NCBI GenBank assembly: GCA_937903155.1
Contig: CALCZU010000030.1
Coordinates: 12,869 to 76,868 of the forward strand
Source of the DNA: an uncultured Bdellovibrionales bacterium
GTDB lineage: Bacteria; Bdellovibrionota; FAC87; UBA2466
Direction of reading: 5' to 3'
DNA: 64,000 bases
The notes beneath the pieces are model-generated. The model was not told the origin of the DNA. It did not search any database and worked only from the letters and a program-made list of their open reading frames with translations. The position numbers and the translations under genes were made by a program. The first letter of the stretch is position 1. The number at the start of each line of letters is the position of its first letter. Positions 1 to 8,871 of this stretch are shown in pieces.

Positions 1-1
1 G

Positions 2-469
2 CATCTGATTGATCTTTGCCGTTGGATGGGTGGAGAATTTGATCTGGAATGGGGAAGGGTAGAGACCTTTTTCTGGGACATGCCAGTTGAAGACAATGGA
101 TTTATGCTTTTAAAATCCCGCGAAAAAAAGACACGTGCGTTTCTTCATGCAAGTTGTACGGAATGGAAGAATCTTTTCGATTTTGAAATTTTTGGTAAGA
201 CAGGCAAATTACAGATCTTTGGAATCGGCCGCAGTTATGGCGTCGAGGAACTCCGCTTTTATCAGATGAAACCGGAAATGGGTCCGCCTGAAATCACGAT
301 TGAAAAGTTTCCAGAAGAAGACCACTCGTGGAATGACGAATGGATTTCGATGCATCAAGAGATCGAGGGGACTCAAACAAATCTCGGAACGATTGAAGAT
401 GCGCTCCGCTCGGTCGAAATTGTTCACGCGAGTTATAAAATGTCCGATTGTCCCTACACCAAAATCTAA
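2..469 (+). CDS. Gfo/Idh/MocA-family oxidoreductase, C-terminal part
   Basis: The reading frame is open from the window edge, so this is the 3' part of a longer gene; the internal ATG at 26 is not its start. The first residues read HLIDLCRWMGGEF, which matches the substrate-domain stretch of Gfo/Idh/MocA NAD(P)-dependent sugar dehydrogenases, where the catalytic His lies in a G-x-H-x-x-D context. The rest has the usual beta-sheet C-terminal domain (FGKTGKLQIFGIG) and ends with the helix EDALRSVEIVHASYK seen at the end of such proteins. The dinucleotide-binding half lies outside the window. Substrate cannot be told. A second member of the family lies at 46505-47503. Confidence 0.8.
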   Translation, partial: HLIDLCRWMGGEFDLEWGRVETFFWDMPVEDNGFMLLKSREKKTRAFLHASCTEWKNLFDFEIFGKTGKLQIFGIGRSYGVEELRFYQMKPEMGPPEITIEKFPEEDHSWNDEWISMHQEIEGTQTNLGTIEDALRSVEIVHASYKMSDCPYTKI

Positions 470-595
470 AACCGAATCACGGTTTGAATTGTATTCGTTT
501 AGTTTTCACTATTTCAATTGTGATGCTTTAGTTAGGATTTGATTAGTTGTGTCAAAAACCTTCGTTTCATCCGCTCCAAATGTTAAAGTAAAGGG

Positions 596-2164
596 ATGTG
601 CGGGCGTCGTGTATCAGTGGGATTTTACTTAAGATTATTTGCATTCCTGCTCGCGTCTTTCTACCCCCAAATGAATCTTCTGGGGGCGCGACGTGCTCGA
701 CCCGATTGCAAAACCGAAAGTAAAAATTTAGCAGAGCCAGACCAGATTAAATTCAGAAAGATTTTTTACGTGGAGGATTTCGAAGACGCCGGAAAAATGG
801 AAGAAGAGCTGAGCGAGGCAAAAGCCTTGATGAAAGAATTGAAGGACGGAGGAGTGATGACCGAAGATGTCTGGGGAAAGCGCTTCGAAGTCAGACGATT
901 GAGCGAGATTGAGAACAGACTGCTTTTTAAATCTTTGCATTTTTTGAGATTTCGGATCAAAAGAGCTCAAGCTTTGATCCGTCGCCATGAAGCACCCTCA
1001 AACCAAAATGCCGACGAAGCTAGTAAAACAATCCAAGCTGATTTTAAGATGGCACAGGAGTTAGTCAGTCTTTTGCATTCGGCACATTTCCCTTTAGTTT
1101 TTTTTCTTACCGATAAACAATATTCGTCCATTTTAAAAAATTTCGCCAAGGCGGAACTAGGGATAGTTGAGGTAGGTTCGCATGCCTTGTTGAAGGTGAT
1201 TGAACGCTACGATTATAGAATGAATTTTACCTTTGGAAGCTATGCGGGCGCCGTCCTCAGGAATTGTTTTATTGAATTGAATCAAAAAGTCATAGAGCAG
1301 GGTGGAAAAACTGTCTCTTTGGATCTTTTAAACTCAACCCTAGATGACAATAAGAGAGCTTTCGTGATGACGGAAGATACGAAAACTGAGGGAGCTTTAG
1401 ATCTCGTAAAAAGAACTGAACTCATCGAGGTTGTCAGAGAAGCCGTGAAAACCATGACCGAGGAACAAGCTAAAATCATTTCTCATTTATACGGCTTGGA
1501 CCCGTATGAAAAATTAAATCATATTGAGATTTCAAAACGACTCGGGATCCGAGCGAGTCGAGTGAAAGCGATTCAACAGCGAATTGAAAGACTCCTCGCC
1601 GAAAAGTTACAAGGTTACTGGGGTGCGGGTACTTCTGTGGAGATAAAATCGAATGCGGACAAACCTGCCGTTTCCGCACAACAGCCCCAAAGAGAGAAAA
1701 TGGCCGAACCTCAGCATGTCAGCGATTCGAAAGTAAATGATTTCGCGATAAAACTCGATCTTCGATTGACCCCAAAACTAAAGCGACAGGTTGAAATCTA
1801 TCTCCAGTATGAACAAACCCAAGGTTCTTTTAGAGAAAGAATATTCAAACTTTCGGACCGATTCAAAATAGAACCTTACAAAATAAAAGTAGCGGTTGAA
1901 GAGATCCAAACGCTTTTAAAGAAGAAAATTCCGCAGGTTAAAATCGATCCCACAAAAGTAGAGACGCAGTTGCTCGAAGCGATCGCGAACTCTCGATTAC
2001 CGTTGTCTGATCGGCAACTTGATCTTATGAAAATGTACTACGAATTCGACGGAACCCATCAGCGAAGACTGCGATTGATCGCTCCGAAACTTAAAATGGA
2101 GCTAAAAGTACTACAAAGAGAGATTGACCTAATCATGGATGTGTTTCAGCAAAACAAACCCTGA
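596..2164 (+). CDS. Sigma-70-like protein with extra region-4-like modules
   Basis: A 522-residue protein. Residues about 181-227 resemble sigma region 2 (ELGIVEVGSHALLKVIERYD, then FTFGSYAGAVLRNCF), the core-binding and -10-melting segment. Residues about 276-337 resemble region 4, with a helix-turn-helix (EISKRLGIRASRVKAIQQRI). After a linker, two further blocks (about 383-440 and 455-515) look like diverged region-4 copies. Such a protein would bind core RNA polymerase or act as a sigma-like regulator, but region 2 is weak. The ATG at 596 has no spaced ribosome site and gives a hydrophobic N-terminus; the ATG at 671 is an alternative. It stands alone, with no anti-sigma factor next to it. 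Family call is moderate; promoter specificity unknown. Confidence 0.6.
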   Translation: MCGRRVSVGFYLRLFAFLLASFYPQMNLLGARRARPDCKTESKNLAEPDQIKFRKIFYVEDFEDAGKMEEELSEAKALMKELKDGGVMTEDVWGKRFEVRRLSEIENRLLFKSLHFLRFRIKRAQALIRRHEAPSNQNADEASKTIQADFKMAQELVSLLHSAHFPLVFFLTDKQYSSILKNFAKAELGIVEVGSHALLKVIERYDYRMNFTFGSYAGAVLRNCFIELNQKVIEQGGKTVSLDLLNSTLDDNKRAFVMTEDTKTEGALDLVKRTELIEVVREAVKTMTEEQAKIISHLYGLDPYEKLNHIEISKRLGIRASRVKAIQQRIERLLAEKLQGYWGAGTSVEIKSNADKPAVSAQQPQREKMAEPQHVSDSKVNDFAIKLDLRLTPKLKRQVEIYLQYEQTQGSFRERIFKLSDRFKIEPYKIKVAVEEIQTLLKKKIPQVKIDPTKVETQLLEAIANSRLPLSDRQLDLMKMYYEFDGTHQRRLRLIAPKLKMELKVLQREIDLIMDVFQQNKP

Positions 2165-2256
2165 GATTTGACTTCTTGCGTAATTTAATTGTGAAGAAAT
2201 TCTCATATTTTGTGGAAACCCTGCCGATAGGTTAAGTGACCGTTCTCTATCGCACC

Positions 2257-3393
2257 ATGAACCTCAAATCTAAATTCACCACTAAAAATGTTCTTACTAT
2301 CTCGGGTATTTACGTATTGATTCTCCTCTGCCTTGAATTCGCGGGGCACTTTACGATCAAGTACATTGAAAGTCGCCGGCCGAGCGGAATTTACGCTGAA
2401 AATATCATGAGCTTGCACGAGCCCGTGCTCGATTTCGCGCTCAAAAAGAAGGTCGATGAAAATTTTCCCGGTTGGAATGTAAAGACGAATGTATTGGGAT
2501 ACCGCATCGGGCAGGATTTCGAACTCGAAAAGCCGAAGGATACTTTACGCATTGTTTTAATGGGCGGCTCGACGATTTTCGGTTGGGGGGTCGGGAGCGA
2601 AGACAGTATTCCTGTGCTTCTTCAAAAGCTCATCACCGACGAAATAGCCAAATCAGGACGCTCAATTGCAAATCTCCCTAAAAAGGTTGAAGTCATTAAT
2701 GCGGGCGTACCTTGGTACACCACCTGGAATGAAGCCGCCCTCACTGTCCACCGCGTGATGATGTTGAAACCTGACTGGGTAATTGCCTTTGATGGTCTAA
2801 ACGATGCTGCGAAATCCCTCGCTCCCGAATGGAAGCCAATTTACAAAGGCTACGAAGATGTCGCGACCACACTCGTGCGGGAAAGGCTTGAACATAAAGT
2901 CACACTCAAAGATTTTCTTCTCGAAGTCGCAAACTTAAGTCCAACGGTGCGTTATCTCTACGCGAAACTCCACGCCAAAAAAGAAATGCAAATGGGCGCT
3001 TACCACCCAGAAGTTTGGGACCAGTACGTTTACTACCACGAAATCGTCAAAGCGCTTTGCGATGGCAAAGGGGTCCGTTATTCCGCCTTTCTTCAGCCGG
3101 TCATGATGGTCCACAAGCCATTGCACGAACAGGAGCTTAAGACGAACTTCACTAGTATGCGGGATGACAAAATCGCTCAGACCTTTAAAAAAGTCTATCT
3201 GATTGGCGAAGCCGCTCTCGAAAAAGCTTCGTTTAAGATTACGAATCTCGCCGCTGTTTTTGAGAACACGAAAGATGTGATTTACCTAGATGGGTTGCAT
3301 TATAATAGGCTCGGCAATATGATGCTCGCTGAGGCTATTTTTAATAATGAAGTCAAACCCAAGCTTTCGACTATGATGAATGCTGGGTTGTAG
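2257..3393 (+). CDS. Membrane-anchored SGNH/GDSL-type hydrolase
   Basis: One N-terminal membrane segment (VLTISGIYVLILLCLEFAG) is followed by an SGNH fold: block I GGSTIFGWG with the nucleophile Ser, block II VINAGVPWYTT, block III FDGLND and block V DGLHYNRLGN with the Asp-x-x-His pair. The enzyme should hydrolyse or transfer esters, perhaps acyl or acetyl groups on envelope glycans; the substrate is not visible. An upstream GTG at 2236 is in frame, but the ATG at 2257 just before a Lys-rich stretch and the membrane helix is the better start. It lies 8 bases before the DsbA-like gene and may be transcribed with it. Confidence 0.8.
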   Translation: MNLKSKFTTKNVLTISGIYVLILLCLEFAGHFTIKYIESRRPSGIYAENIMSLHEPVLDFALKKKVDENFPGWNVKTNVLGYRIGQDFELEKPKDTLRIVLMGGSTIFGWGVGSEDSIPVLLQKLITDEIAKSGRSIANLPKKVEVINAGVPWYTTWNEAALTVHRVMMLKPDWVIAFDGLNDAAKSLAPEWKPIYKGYEDVATTLVRERLEHKVTLKDFLLEVANLSPTVRYLYAKLHAKKEMQMGAYHPEVWDQYVYYHEIVKALCDGKGVRYSAFLQPVMMVHKPLHEQELKTNFTSMRDDKIAQTFKKVYLIGEAALEKASFKITNLAAVFENTKDVIYLDGLHYNRLGNMMLAEAIFNNEVKPKLSTMMNAGL

Positions 3394-3401
3394 GAGCATC
3401 C

Positions 3402-4088
3402 ATGAAAAAACTTTTCCTTCTCTCTCTTCTTTGCGTTAGCACGTTTGTTTGGGCAGAACCCACGACTCAAAGTATGGATCAGCAATTTTTGCAGATGATG
3501 CAAAAACGCGCTGAAGAAACTGCGAAAGAAGAAGAATTTAAAAATCCTAAAAAACCAAAAATCGACGGAACTCGCGCTGCTTTAGGCTCTAAATCTGCAG
3601 CGATCCAAATTATCGAGTACTCGGATTTTCAATGCCCTTACTGCAAAAGAGGCGCTGACACCGTGAAAGAAGTGCGTGAGCATTTCAAAGGGAAGGTTTA
3701 CTTCCAATTCAAACATCTTCCACTTCCTTTCCACCCTTTTGCGATGAATGCGGCAAAAGTATTTGAAGCTATTGCTTTGCAAGATGCAAAAAAGGCCTAC
3801 GCTTACCACGACGAAATTTTTGCTCACCAAGAAGCTCTCTCGGGAGGCGACAATTACCTCTTTGAAGTCGCGAAAAAAGTCGGTGCGAATGTCGACAAAG
3901 TGAAAAAAGATATGACTTCTGAAAAAGTTCAAAAACGGATCAACGAAGACATGGAAGAAGCGAAAAGTTTCGGCATCCAAGGAACTCCAGGTTACATCGT
4001 GATGGGAGTCTCTCTTAAAGGCGCGTATCCGAAAGAAGAGTTTTATAGCATCGTCGAAAAACGCCAAGCGAAGAAATCAGCCAAGTAA
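3402..4088 (+). CDS. Secreted DsbA-family thiol oxidoreductase
   Basis: A 228-residue protein with a signal peptide (cut after about VWA). The thioredoxin fold carries the active site CPYC at 78-81 in the context YSDFQCPYCKRG and the cis-proline loop GTPGYIV near the end. It should catalyse disulfide exchange in the periplasm. A charged helical stretch (about 30-50) precedes the domain. The start is supported by AGGAG just upstream, overlapping the end of the SGNH gene. The 3' end overlaps the convergent FkbM gene by 12 bases. A second DsbA-like gene lies at 21243-22304; which of the two is the main oxidase cannot be told. Confidence 0.88.
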   Translation: MKKLFLLSLLCVSTFVWAEPTTQSMDQQFLQMMQKRAEETAKEEEFKNPKKPKIDGTRAALGSKSAAIQIIEYSDFQCPYCKRGADTVKEVREHFKGKVYFQFKHLPLPFHPFAMNAAKVFEAIALQDAKKAYAYHDEIFAHQEALSGGDNYLFEVAKKVGANVDKVKKDMTSEKVQKRINEDMEEAKSFGIQGTPGYIVMGVSLKGAYPKEEFYSIVEKRQAKKSAK

Positions 4089-4892
4089 TTTGATTTGGCT
4101 CTCGTATTGCGGGAGACAATAAACTGTTTGGTCATTGATTTGGCAGAAACGGTAGCCGCAGTCTTTTAAAAAAAGATTAATTTCGGAGATCTGGTGTTCG
4201 GAAAGCACTTGCGGATGGTATTCGAGTGCGAGGATCTGCACCTTCTTCTGCTTGAAAATTTCTTTGCCACCTTCAATCACGAGAGCTTCCGCGCCTTCGC
4301 AGTCAATTTTCATCAGGCGAATCTCATCGATTCCATTTTCTAAACAATATTTTTCAAGCGTTTGAGTGGGAACGGTTTCTTTCACTGTACTCATTTTCGA
4401 AACCTGAAAAAGACTCGAAGATCCCGTGTTCGTGTTGGGTCGCAAGTAGAGTTCAGTCGTCCCTTCTTGTGCGGAGAGCGCAACTCGCGAAACCGAAACA
4501 TTTTTGCATCGGTTTAGTTCCAGATTTTTTTCGATCACAGGAATCAGACGGCTCTGAGGTTCAACGCAGAAAACTCTACCGTTTTTAATGACCCTCGAAG
4601 CGAGGACTGAGAAATAGGCTTCATTGCCCCCAATATCGACGAATACATCGTTTTCTCGAAGAAGGGACATTACTAAATGCGACATCTGAGATTCGTAGAT
4701 CCCATCTTTTAAAAGTGCCTGACCAAACACTGAAACAGGGTCTGCCCAGAAGACCGCATTGAGCGACGTCGGGATAAATTTTCTCTCGATATGCAGGATC
4801 GATTTAATACATTGGCCGAGTTCTGCCGGTCGGACTCTTAAAAGGGCGCTATAAACAAAAAGCTGAAAAGAATTAAAAGAACTGTGAGTCAT
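4077..4892 (-). CDS. FkbM-family SAM-dependent methyltransferase
   Basis: A 271-residue protein with the Rossmann SAM-binding motif VFVDIGGNEAYFSVLAS (the usual DVGAN variant), motif VFCVEPQ, and the typical FkbM segment IRLMKIDCEGAEALVIEGG followed by ALEYHP. FkbM enzymes O-methylate sugars or polyketides; near envelope genes a glycan substrate is plausible but not shown. The N-terminal 60 residues are an ordinary helical lead. It is convergent with the DsbA-like gene and divergent from the ElyC-like gene, from which it is separated by about 50 bases. Confidence 0.85.
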   Translation of the reverse strand: MTHSSFNSFQLFVYSALLRVRPAELGQCIKSILHIERKFIPTSLNAVFWADPVSVFGQALLKDGIYESQMSHLVMSLLRENDVFVDIGGNEAYFSVLASRVIKNGRVFCVEPQSRLIPVIEKNLELNRCKNVSVSRVALSAQEGTTELYLRPNTNTGSSSLFQVSKMSTVKETVPTQTLEKYCLENGIDEIRLMKIDCEGAEALVIEGGKEIFKQKKVQILALEYHPQVLSEHQISEINLFLKDCGYRFCQINDQTVYCLPQYESQIKLLG

Positions 4893-4941
4893 GGATTAAA
4901 ATATTCTATACTCGAACCCTGCGTCAATAACAGGTGAATAT

Positions 4942-5730
4942 ATGCTATATGAAATCTCCCAAGTTTTAAGAGTTTTTGTTTGGCCCTTTAATCTTTGCTG
5001 GCTTTCTTTAATTTTGACGCTCTACTTGCTAAAGAAAAATAAGATCATCTGGGCGAAGCGTGTTTTATGGGGAGTCATCATTTTTACTTTCATTTTTTCG
5101 CTTCCGTTTCTCGCCTACTTTCGAACGCGGATGATAGAAAGCACCTATCCCTCTAGACCCATTGCAGACTACCCAATAGCGGATGCGATTGTCGTATTGG
5201 GAGGCAGTACGGGTGCGAAAGTTTTTCCGAGGCACGAAGCGGAAGAGGTCGACGGAAGTAGACTCCTCCCCGCAGTTCGGCTCTATCATCTGCAAAAAGC
5301 GAAGATCATCATCGTGACCGGAGGTGTTCCCTACACCGACATCAATGGGGTTGAGAGGACCGAATCGAAGGATATGAAAGAAGTTTTGATCGACATGGGA
5401 ATTCCTGAAAACGCCATCATTGAGGAAAATCATTCGAGAAATACCGTCGAAAATGCGCTGTATACCAAAAAAATTCTCGAAGAAAATCACTTCAAAAATA
5501 TTCTATTGGTTACCGCCGCCGTTCACATGCGGCGAGCGATGATGATTTTTAACCGATTGGAAATCGCCGCTACCCCAGTTCCGTGCGTTCACAAAGCGAC
5601 GCGGAAAACTTTCGGGGTTTCAGATTTTCTTCCCGAGGCAGGCGTTTTTGCAGGCATGAATTCGCTCTTAAAAGAATTCTTTGGATATACCCTGACGTCG
5701 CTACTCCCGTTAAAAAGCTTTTCGAAGTAA
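4942..5730 (+). CDS. ElyC/SanA/YdcF (DUF218) membrane protein
   Basis: A 262-residue protein with two N-terminal membrane helices (FVWPFNLCWLSLILTLYLL and VLWGVIIFTFIFSLPFLAYF) and then a DUF218 domain: AIVVLGGS, RLYHLQKAKIIIVTGG, ESKDMKEVLIDMGIP, NTVENALYTKKIL and LLVTAAVHMRRAMMIF are all signature stretches. Relatives in enterobacteria (ElyC, SanA) affect peptidoglycan and envelope-carrier metabolism; the exact reaction is unknown. AGGTG six bases before the ATG supports the start. It ends three bases before the convergent protease gene. Confidence 0.85.
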   Translation: MLYEISQVLRVFVWPFNLCWLSLILTLYLLKKNKIIWAKRVLWGVIIFTFIFSLPFLAYFRTRMIESTYPSRPIADYPIADAIVVLGGSTGAKVFPRHEAEEVDGSRLLPAVRLYHLQKAKIIIVTGGVPYTDINGVERTESKDMKEVLIDMGIPENAIIEENHSRNTVENALYTKKILEENHFKNILLVTAAVHMRRAMMIFNRLEIAATPVPCVHKATRKTFGVSDFLPEAGVFAGMNSLLKEFFGYTLTSLLPLKSFSK

Positions 5731-5733
5731 GAA

Positions 5734-7701
5734 TTATTTAGCCGAGACTAAATCCCCTAAAACATTCACAGCTTCTTGAATGAAAGGATTCTTTTCGTCT
5801 TCGTCATCTTTTTTCTCTGGATCATCGGGATTAGTGGGGAGATCCTTTTTCGTATCTTTGATCTTCGTTTCGGGTTTTGTGGTTTTCGCGGCTTTAGATT
5901 CGGCCTTCAACTCTGCGAGTTTAACGATTCCAGCGTTTTTCTGTGTCTTTTCAATCTTTTTCTTAAGCTCGACAAACTTAGGATCTTTAGAAATCCGAGC
6001 GGCTGATTTATCCGATAACTTTTTGGTAACCGAATCAGTAATCGGTTCCCATTTCGATTCCGCTGCCGTCGTGTTGCCACTTTTTGAGACAAACGTGGGA
6101 ACCTTTTGTGGAGGAAGCGAGTAGTCTAGGTTCTTTTCACCGATTTCATCCGTACTGAAAATCGAGGGAAGAACAACATCCGCTTTCACCCCTTGTTGCT
6201 GAGTAGAAACACCGCTCGGGATAAAGAACATCGCCATCGTGACTTTCATTCCGCCGAGATTAAAGGGCAAATCACTTAACGATTGAACGGAACCTTTTCC
6301 AAACGTGTGGTCTCCGCCGACGATCACCGCGCGATGATAGTCTTTTAAAGCTCCGGCTAAAATTTCAGACGCGGAGGCACTCACACGGCTCGTGAGAACG
6401 ACCAAAGGGCCATTGTATTCCACACCTTCTTGCTCGTCTGCAAGCACTTGCACATCTCCTCTGAAATTTTTAGTCGCGACAACGCCTCCGGTATTAATAA
6501 AGAATCCAGAGATTTTCACCGCTTCATCAAGAAGACCTCCGCCGTTTCGGCTTAAGTTTAAGACGATTCCATCAACCTTTTCTTTTTTCGCGGCTTGAAT
6601 CGCACGTTTGATATCTTCAGAGCAAGAACGGCCTTCTTTGCCCCCGGTTCCGTAGAATCCTGGCAAATCAATGACTGCAAATTTTTTGTCTTTACCGTCG
6701 ATTTTTCTTTTCTCGTAAGTCACCTTTGCAGCTTGCTCTGCGAGATCGACTTTGTCTCGAACGATCGTTGTCTCAAACGTTTCGCTCTTATCGCCTTGGC
6801 GTAAGATATTGAGAATGACTTTAGTGCCTTTCTTTCCGCGAATCATTTTAACGACATCCCGAAGATCCATATCCATGACCGAGACCGGAGTTCCGCCGGG
6901 TTGAGAAACCGAAATAATCTTGTCTTTAGGTTTTAAAACTTTTGCTCTGTCGGCACTTCCGCCTTTGATGAGTTCTTCGATCACGGTGAACCCATCTTCA
7001 GACCGGAGAGAAGCGCCGATGCCTTCTAAAGAAAGTTGCATCTGGATCTGAAAGTCTTCAAGGCTATCAGGCGAAAGGAAACTGGAATGAGGGTCAAGTG
7101 CTTCCGCAAACGCGTCTAAGAAATACGCGTAGACGTCACTGGCTTTTCTATCTCGAAATCTCTTTGTAATCAGTTCATAGCGATGGATGAGCTGTTTTTT
7201 TGCGTCAGCGGGCTTCACTTTAGCGAGTTGCAAATTGTACATTTGAAAGTGCAACATTTTTTTAATGGTGTTGAATTTGTCTTGCGAGGTTTTTGAATAA
7301 CCCCGTTTTTTCGGATCAGTCGTCAATTCGGTGTTCTCATCTAAAACATATTTATCGTTGATGAAGGATTTCACGAAAGCTTCATTCTCTTCGGCGCGCG
7401 AAATCACTTTTTTCTGAACTTCAAAAAGATCCGAACAGGTTCCGGTCTTTGCTTTTTCGAATACTTTTGTCAGAAGCGTTTTGAGTTCGCTGATATCCGA
7501 TTCGATGAACATGGTTTTCGAAGGGTCTTGATTTTTCAGATACTGATCAACCGTGTGACTTTTAATCTCATTGGTCAGCGTTTTATGGACGTAGTGGGCT
7601 TTTAAAAAGGCTTCGGTGATTTGAGGGACGTGAGAACATTGCAGTTCTAAAGAAAAGCTAAGGGAGCTAAAGATTGCAAATGCCGAGATGAGTCTAAACA
7701 T
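5734..7701 (-). CDS. prc: Tail-specific (C-terminal processing) protease, S41 family
   Basis: Periplasmic Ser-Lys protease that degrades or trims proteins from their C-terminus. The Prc-type helical N-domain (HYVHKTLTNEI, DPSKTMFIESDI) is followed by a PDZ domain (about GIGASLRSEDGFTVIEE to KKGTKVILNILR) and the S41 core with the nucleophile in SRVSASASEILAGA and the general-base Lys in TFGKGSVQSL. The tail is Lys/Asp/Glu-rich. About 655 residues, close to E. coli Prc. An in-frame start at 7737 exists, but the ATG at 7701 has AAGGA eight bases upstream and opens directly with a signal peptide (MFRLISAFAIFSSLSFS). It is divergent from hppD. Confidence 0.92.
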   Translation of the reverse strand: MFRLISAFAIFSSLSFSLELQCSHVPQITEAFLKAHYVHKTLTNEIKSHTVDQYLKNQDPSKTMFIESDISELKTLLTKVFEKAKTGTCSDLFEVQKKVISRAEENEAFVKSFINDKYVLDENTELTTDPKKRGYSKTSQDKFNTIKKMLHFQMYNLQLAKVKPADAKKQLIHRYELITKRFRDRKASDVYAYFLDAFAEALDPHSSFLSPDSLEDFQIQMQLSLEGIGASLRSEDGFTVIEELIKGGSADRAKVLKPKDKIISVSQPGGTPVSVMDMDLRDVVKMIRGKKGTKVILNILRQGDKSETFETTIVRDKVDLAEQAAKVTYEKRKIDGKDKKFAVIDLPGFYGTGGKEGRSCSEDIKRAIQAAKKEKVDGIVLNLSRNGGGLLDEAVKISGFFINTGGVVATKNFRGDVQVLADEQEGVEYNGPLVVLTSRVSASASEILAGALKDYHRAVIVGGDHTFGKGSVQSLSDLPFNLGGMKVTMAMFFIPSGVSTQQQGVKADVVLPSIFSTDEIGEKNLDYSLPPQKVPTFVSKSGNTTAAESKWEPITDSVTKKLSDKSAARISKDPKFVELKKKIEKTQKNAGIVKLAELKAESKAAKTTKPETKIKDTKKDLPTNPDDPEKKDDEDEKNPFIQEAVNVLGDLVSAK

Positions 7702-7758
7702 AAATGATTCCTTATAGTTAGCATATGATAATATCACGGTTAATGAGATGAGAGAAGG

Positions 7759-7788
7759 TTGAAATCTGGATACAGCTCTCTCTATTAT
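7759..7788 (+). promoter_or_regulatory. Predicted sigma-70 promoter of hppD
   Basis: A TTGAAA box at 7759-7764 and a TATTAT box at 7783-7788 are 18 bases apart, and a good ribosome site plus ATG follow about 30 bases later. The boxes lie where an upstream TTG would otherwise be read as the start, which favours the ATG at 7819. Prediction from consensus only. Confidence 0.5.
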
Positions 7789-7818
7789 ATGATAAAACTG
7801 AATTTAAGGGAGCAGCAT

Positions 7819-8868
7819 ATGACACAAAATAATAACCCCATCGGACTCCAGGGCATCGAGTTCATTGAATTCAGTACTCGATCACCTGAAACCATCGAAA
7901 AACTGTTTTACGCATTCGGTTTCTCTAAATTAATGCGCCATTCCACAAGGAATGTAAATTACTACAACCAAAATGACATTCACTTTCTCATCAACCACGA
8001 TAAAAATTCATTTGGAGCAAAATTCGAAGCGCTCCATGGCCCTTGTGTTTCGGCAATGGGCTGGCGTGTGAAGAGTGCAGATGCGGCTTTTAAAAAAGCT
8101 TTAGAACTCGGAGCGAAAGCGGCCGAGGTCGGAGATTACCAAGTTCAAAAGGGAGAAAAACTTCGAGCGATTTACGGAATCGGCGACAGCCTCATCTATT
8201 TCATTGAGAATTGGAAAGAAAAAGACCGTTATGAACGAATGGGTTTTGAAAAGACTGAACCCGTTCTTCACAAAGAAAAAGGTTTTCTCTGTGTCGACCA
8301 TCTCACGAACAATGTTCCTCAAGGAACGATGAAGCATTGGTCTGATTTTTATAAGAATATTTTTGGGTTTACCGAGATTAAATATTTTGACATTAAAGGC
8401 GTGAAAACAGGTTTGATTTCCTACGCCTTAAAATCCCCGTGTGGAACTTTCTGTATTCCAATCAATGAAGGCACCGACGCCAAATCTCAAATCAACGAGT
8501 ATTTGGAAGAATACAAAGGAGCGGGCGTTCAGCATATCGCGCTTCTGACGACGGATATCATTTCGAGTTTAGATGCCATTCAAAGCAAAGAAATTCAGAC
8601 TTTGGATATTGATAATGAATATTACGAAGAAGTTTTCGATAGAGTTCCCAACGTCACCGAAGATCACGCTGAACTTCAGCGCTTAAAAATTTTAGCGGAT
8701 GGAGATGATGAAGGATACTTGCTTCAGATCTTTACGAAGAATTTAATTGGTCCCATTTTTATCGAAATCATTCAACGAAAAAACCATCACGCGTTTGGAG
8801 AAGGCAATTTCGGAGCCCTGTTCCGCTCGATCGAAAGAGATCAGCAAAAACGCGGTTATTTGAAATAG
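7819..8868 (+). CDS. hppD: 4-hydroxyphenylpyruvate dioxygenase
   Basis: A Fe(II) enzyme that turns 4-hydroxyphenylpyruvate into homogentisate in tyrosine breakdown. About 350 residues, the usual bacterial length, with two vicinal-oxygen-chelate halves. The three iron ligands are visible as His in VDHLTNNV, His in VQHIALLT and Glu in IFIEIIQR. The C-terminal FGEGNFGALFRSIERDQ is the family's closing signature. GGGAG seven bases before the ATG at 7819 fixes the start. No homogentisate dioxygenase or other tyrosine-degradation gene is nearby, so it is a stand-alone gene here; homogentisate could also feed a pigment or quinone route. Confidence 0.95.
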   Translation: MTQNNNPIGLQGIEFIEFSTRSPETIEKLFYAFGFSKLMRHSTRNVNYYNQNDIHFLINHDKNSFGAKFEALHGPCVSAMGWRVKSADAAFKKALELGAKAAEVGDYQVQKGEKLRAIYGIGDSLIYFIENWKEKDRYERMGFEKTEPVLHKEKGFLCVDHLTNNVPQGTMKHWSDFYKNIFGFTEIKYFDIKGVKTGLISYALKSPCGTFCIPINEGTDAKSQINEYLEEYKGAGVQHIALLTTDIISSLDAIQSKEIQTLDIDNEYYEEVFDRVPNVTEDHAELQRLKILADGDDEGYLLQIFTKNLIGPIFIEIIQRKNHHAFGEGNFGALFRSIERDQQKRGYLK

Positions 8869-8871
8869 TCT

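Noticed and set aside
3582..4067. 161-codon open frame on the minus strand
   Set aside because: It is opposite the DsbA-like gene with an intact CPYC site; the composition is Phe/Arg/His-rich as expected for an antisense shadow.
5780..6124. 114-codon Phe/Ser-rich frame on the plus strand
   Set aside because: It is antisense to the Lys-rich tail of the Prc protease.
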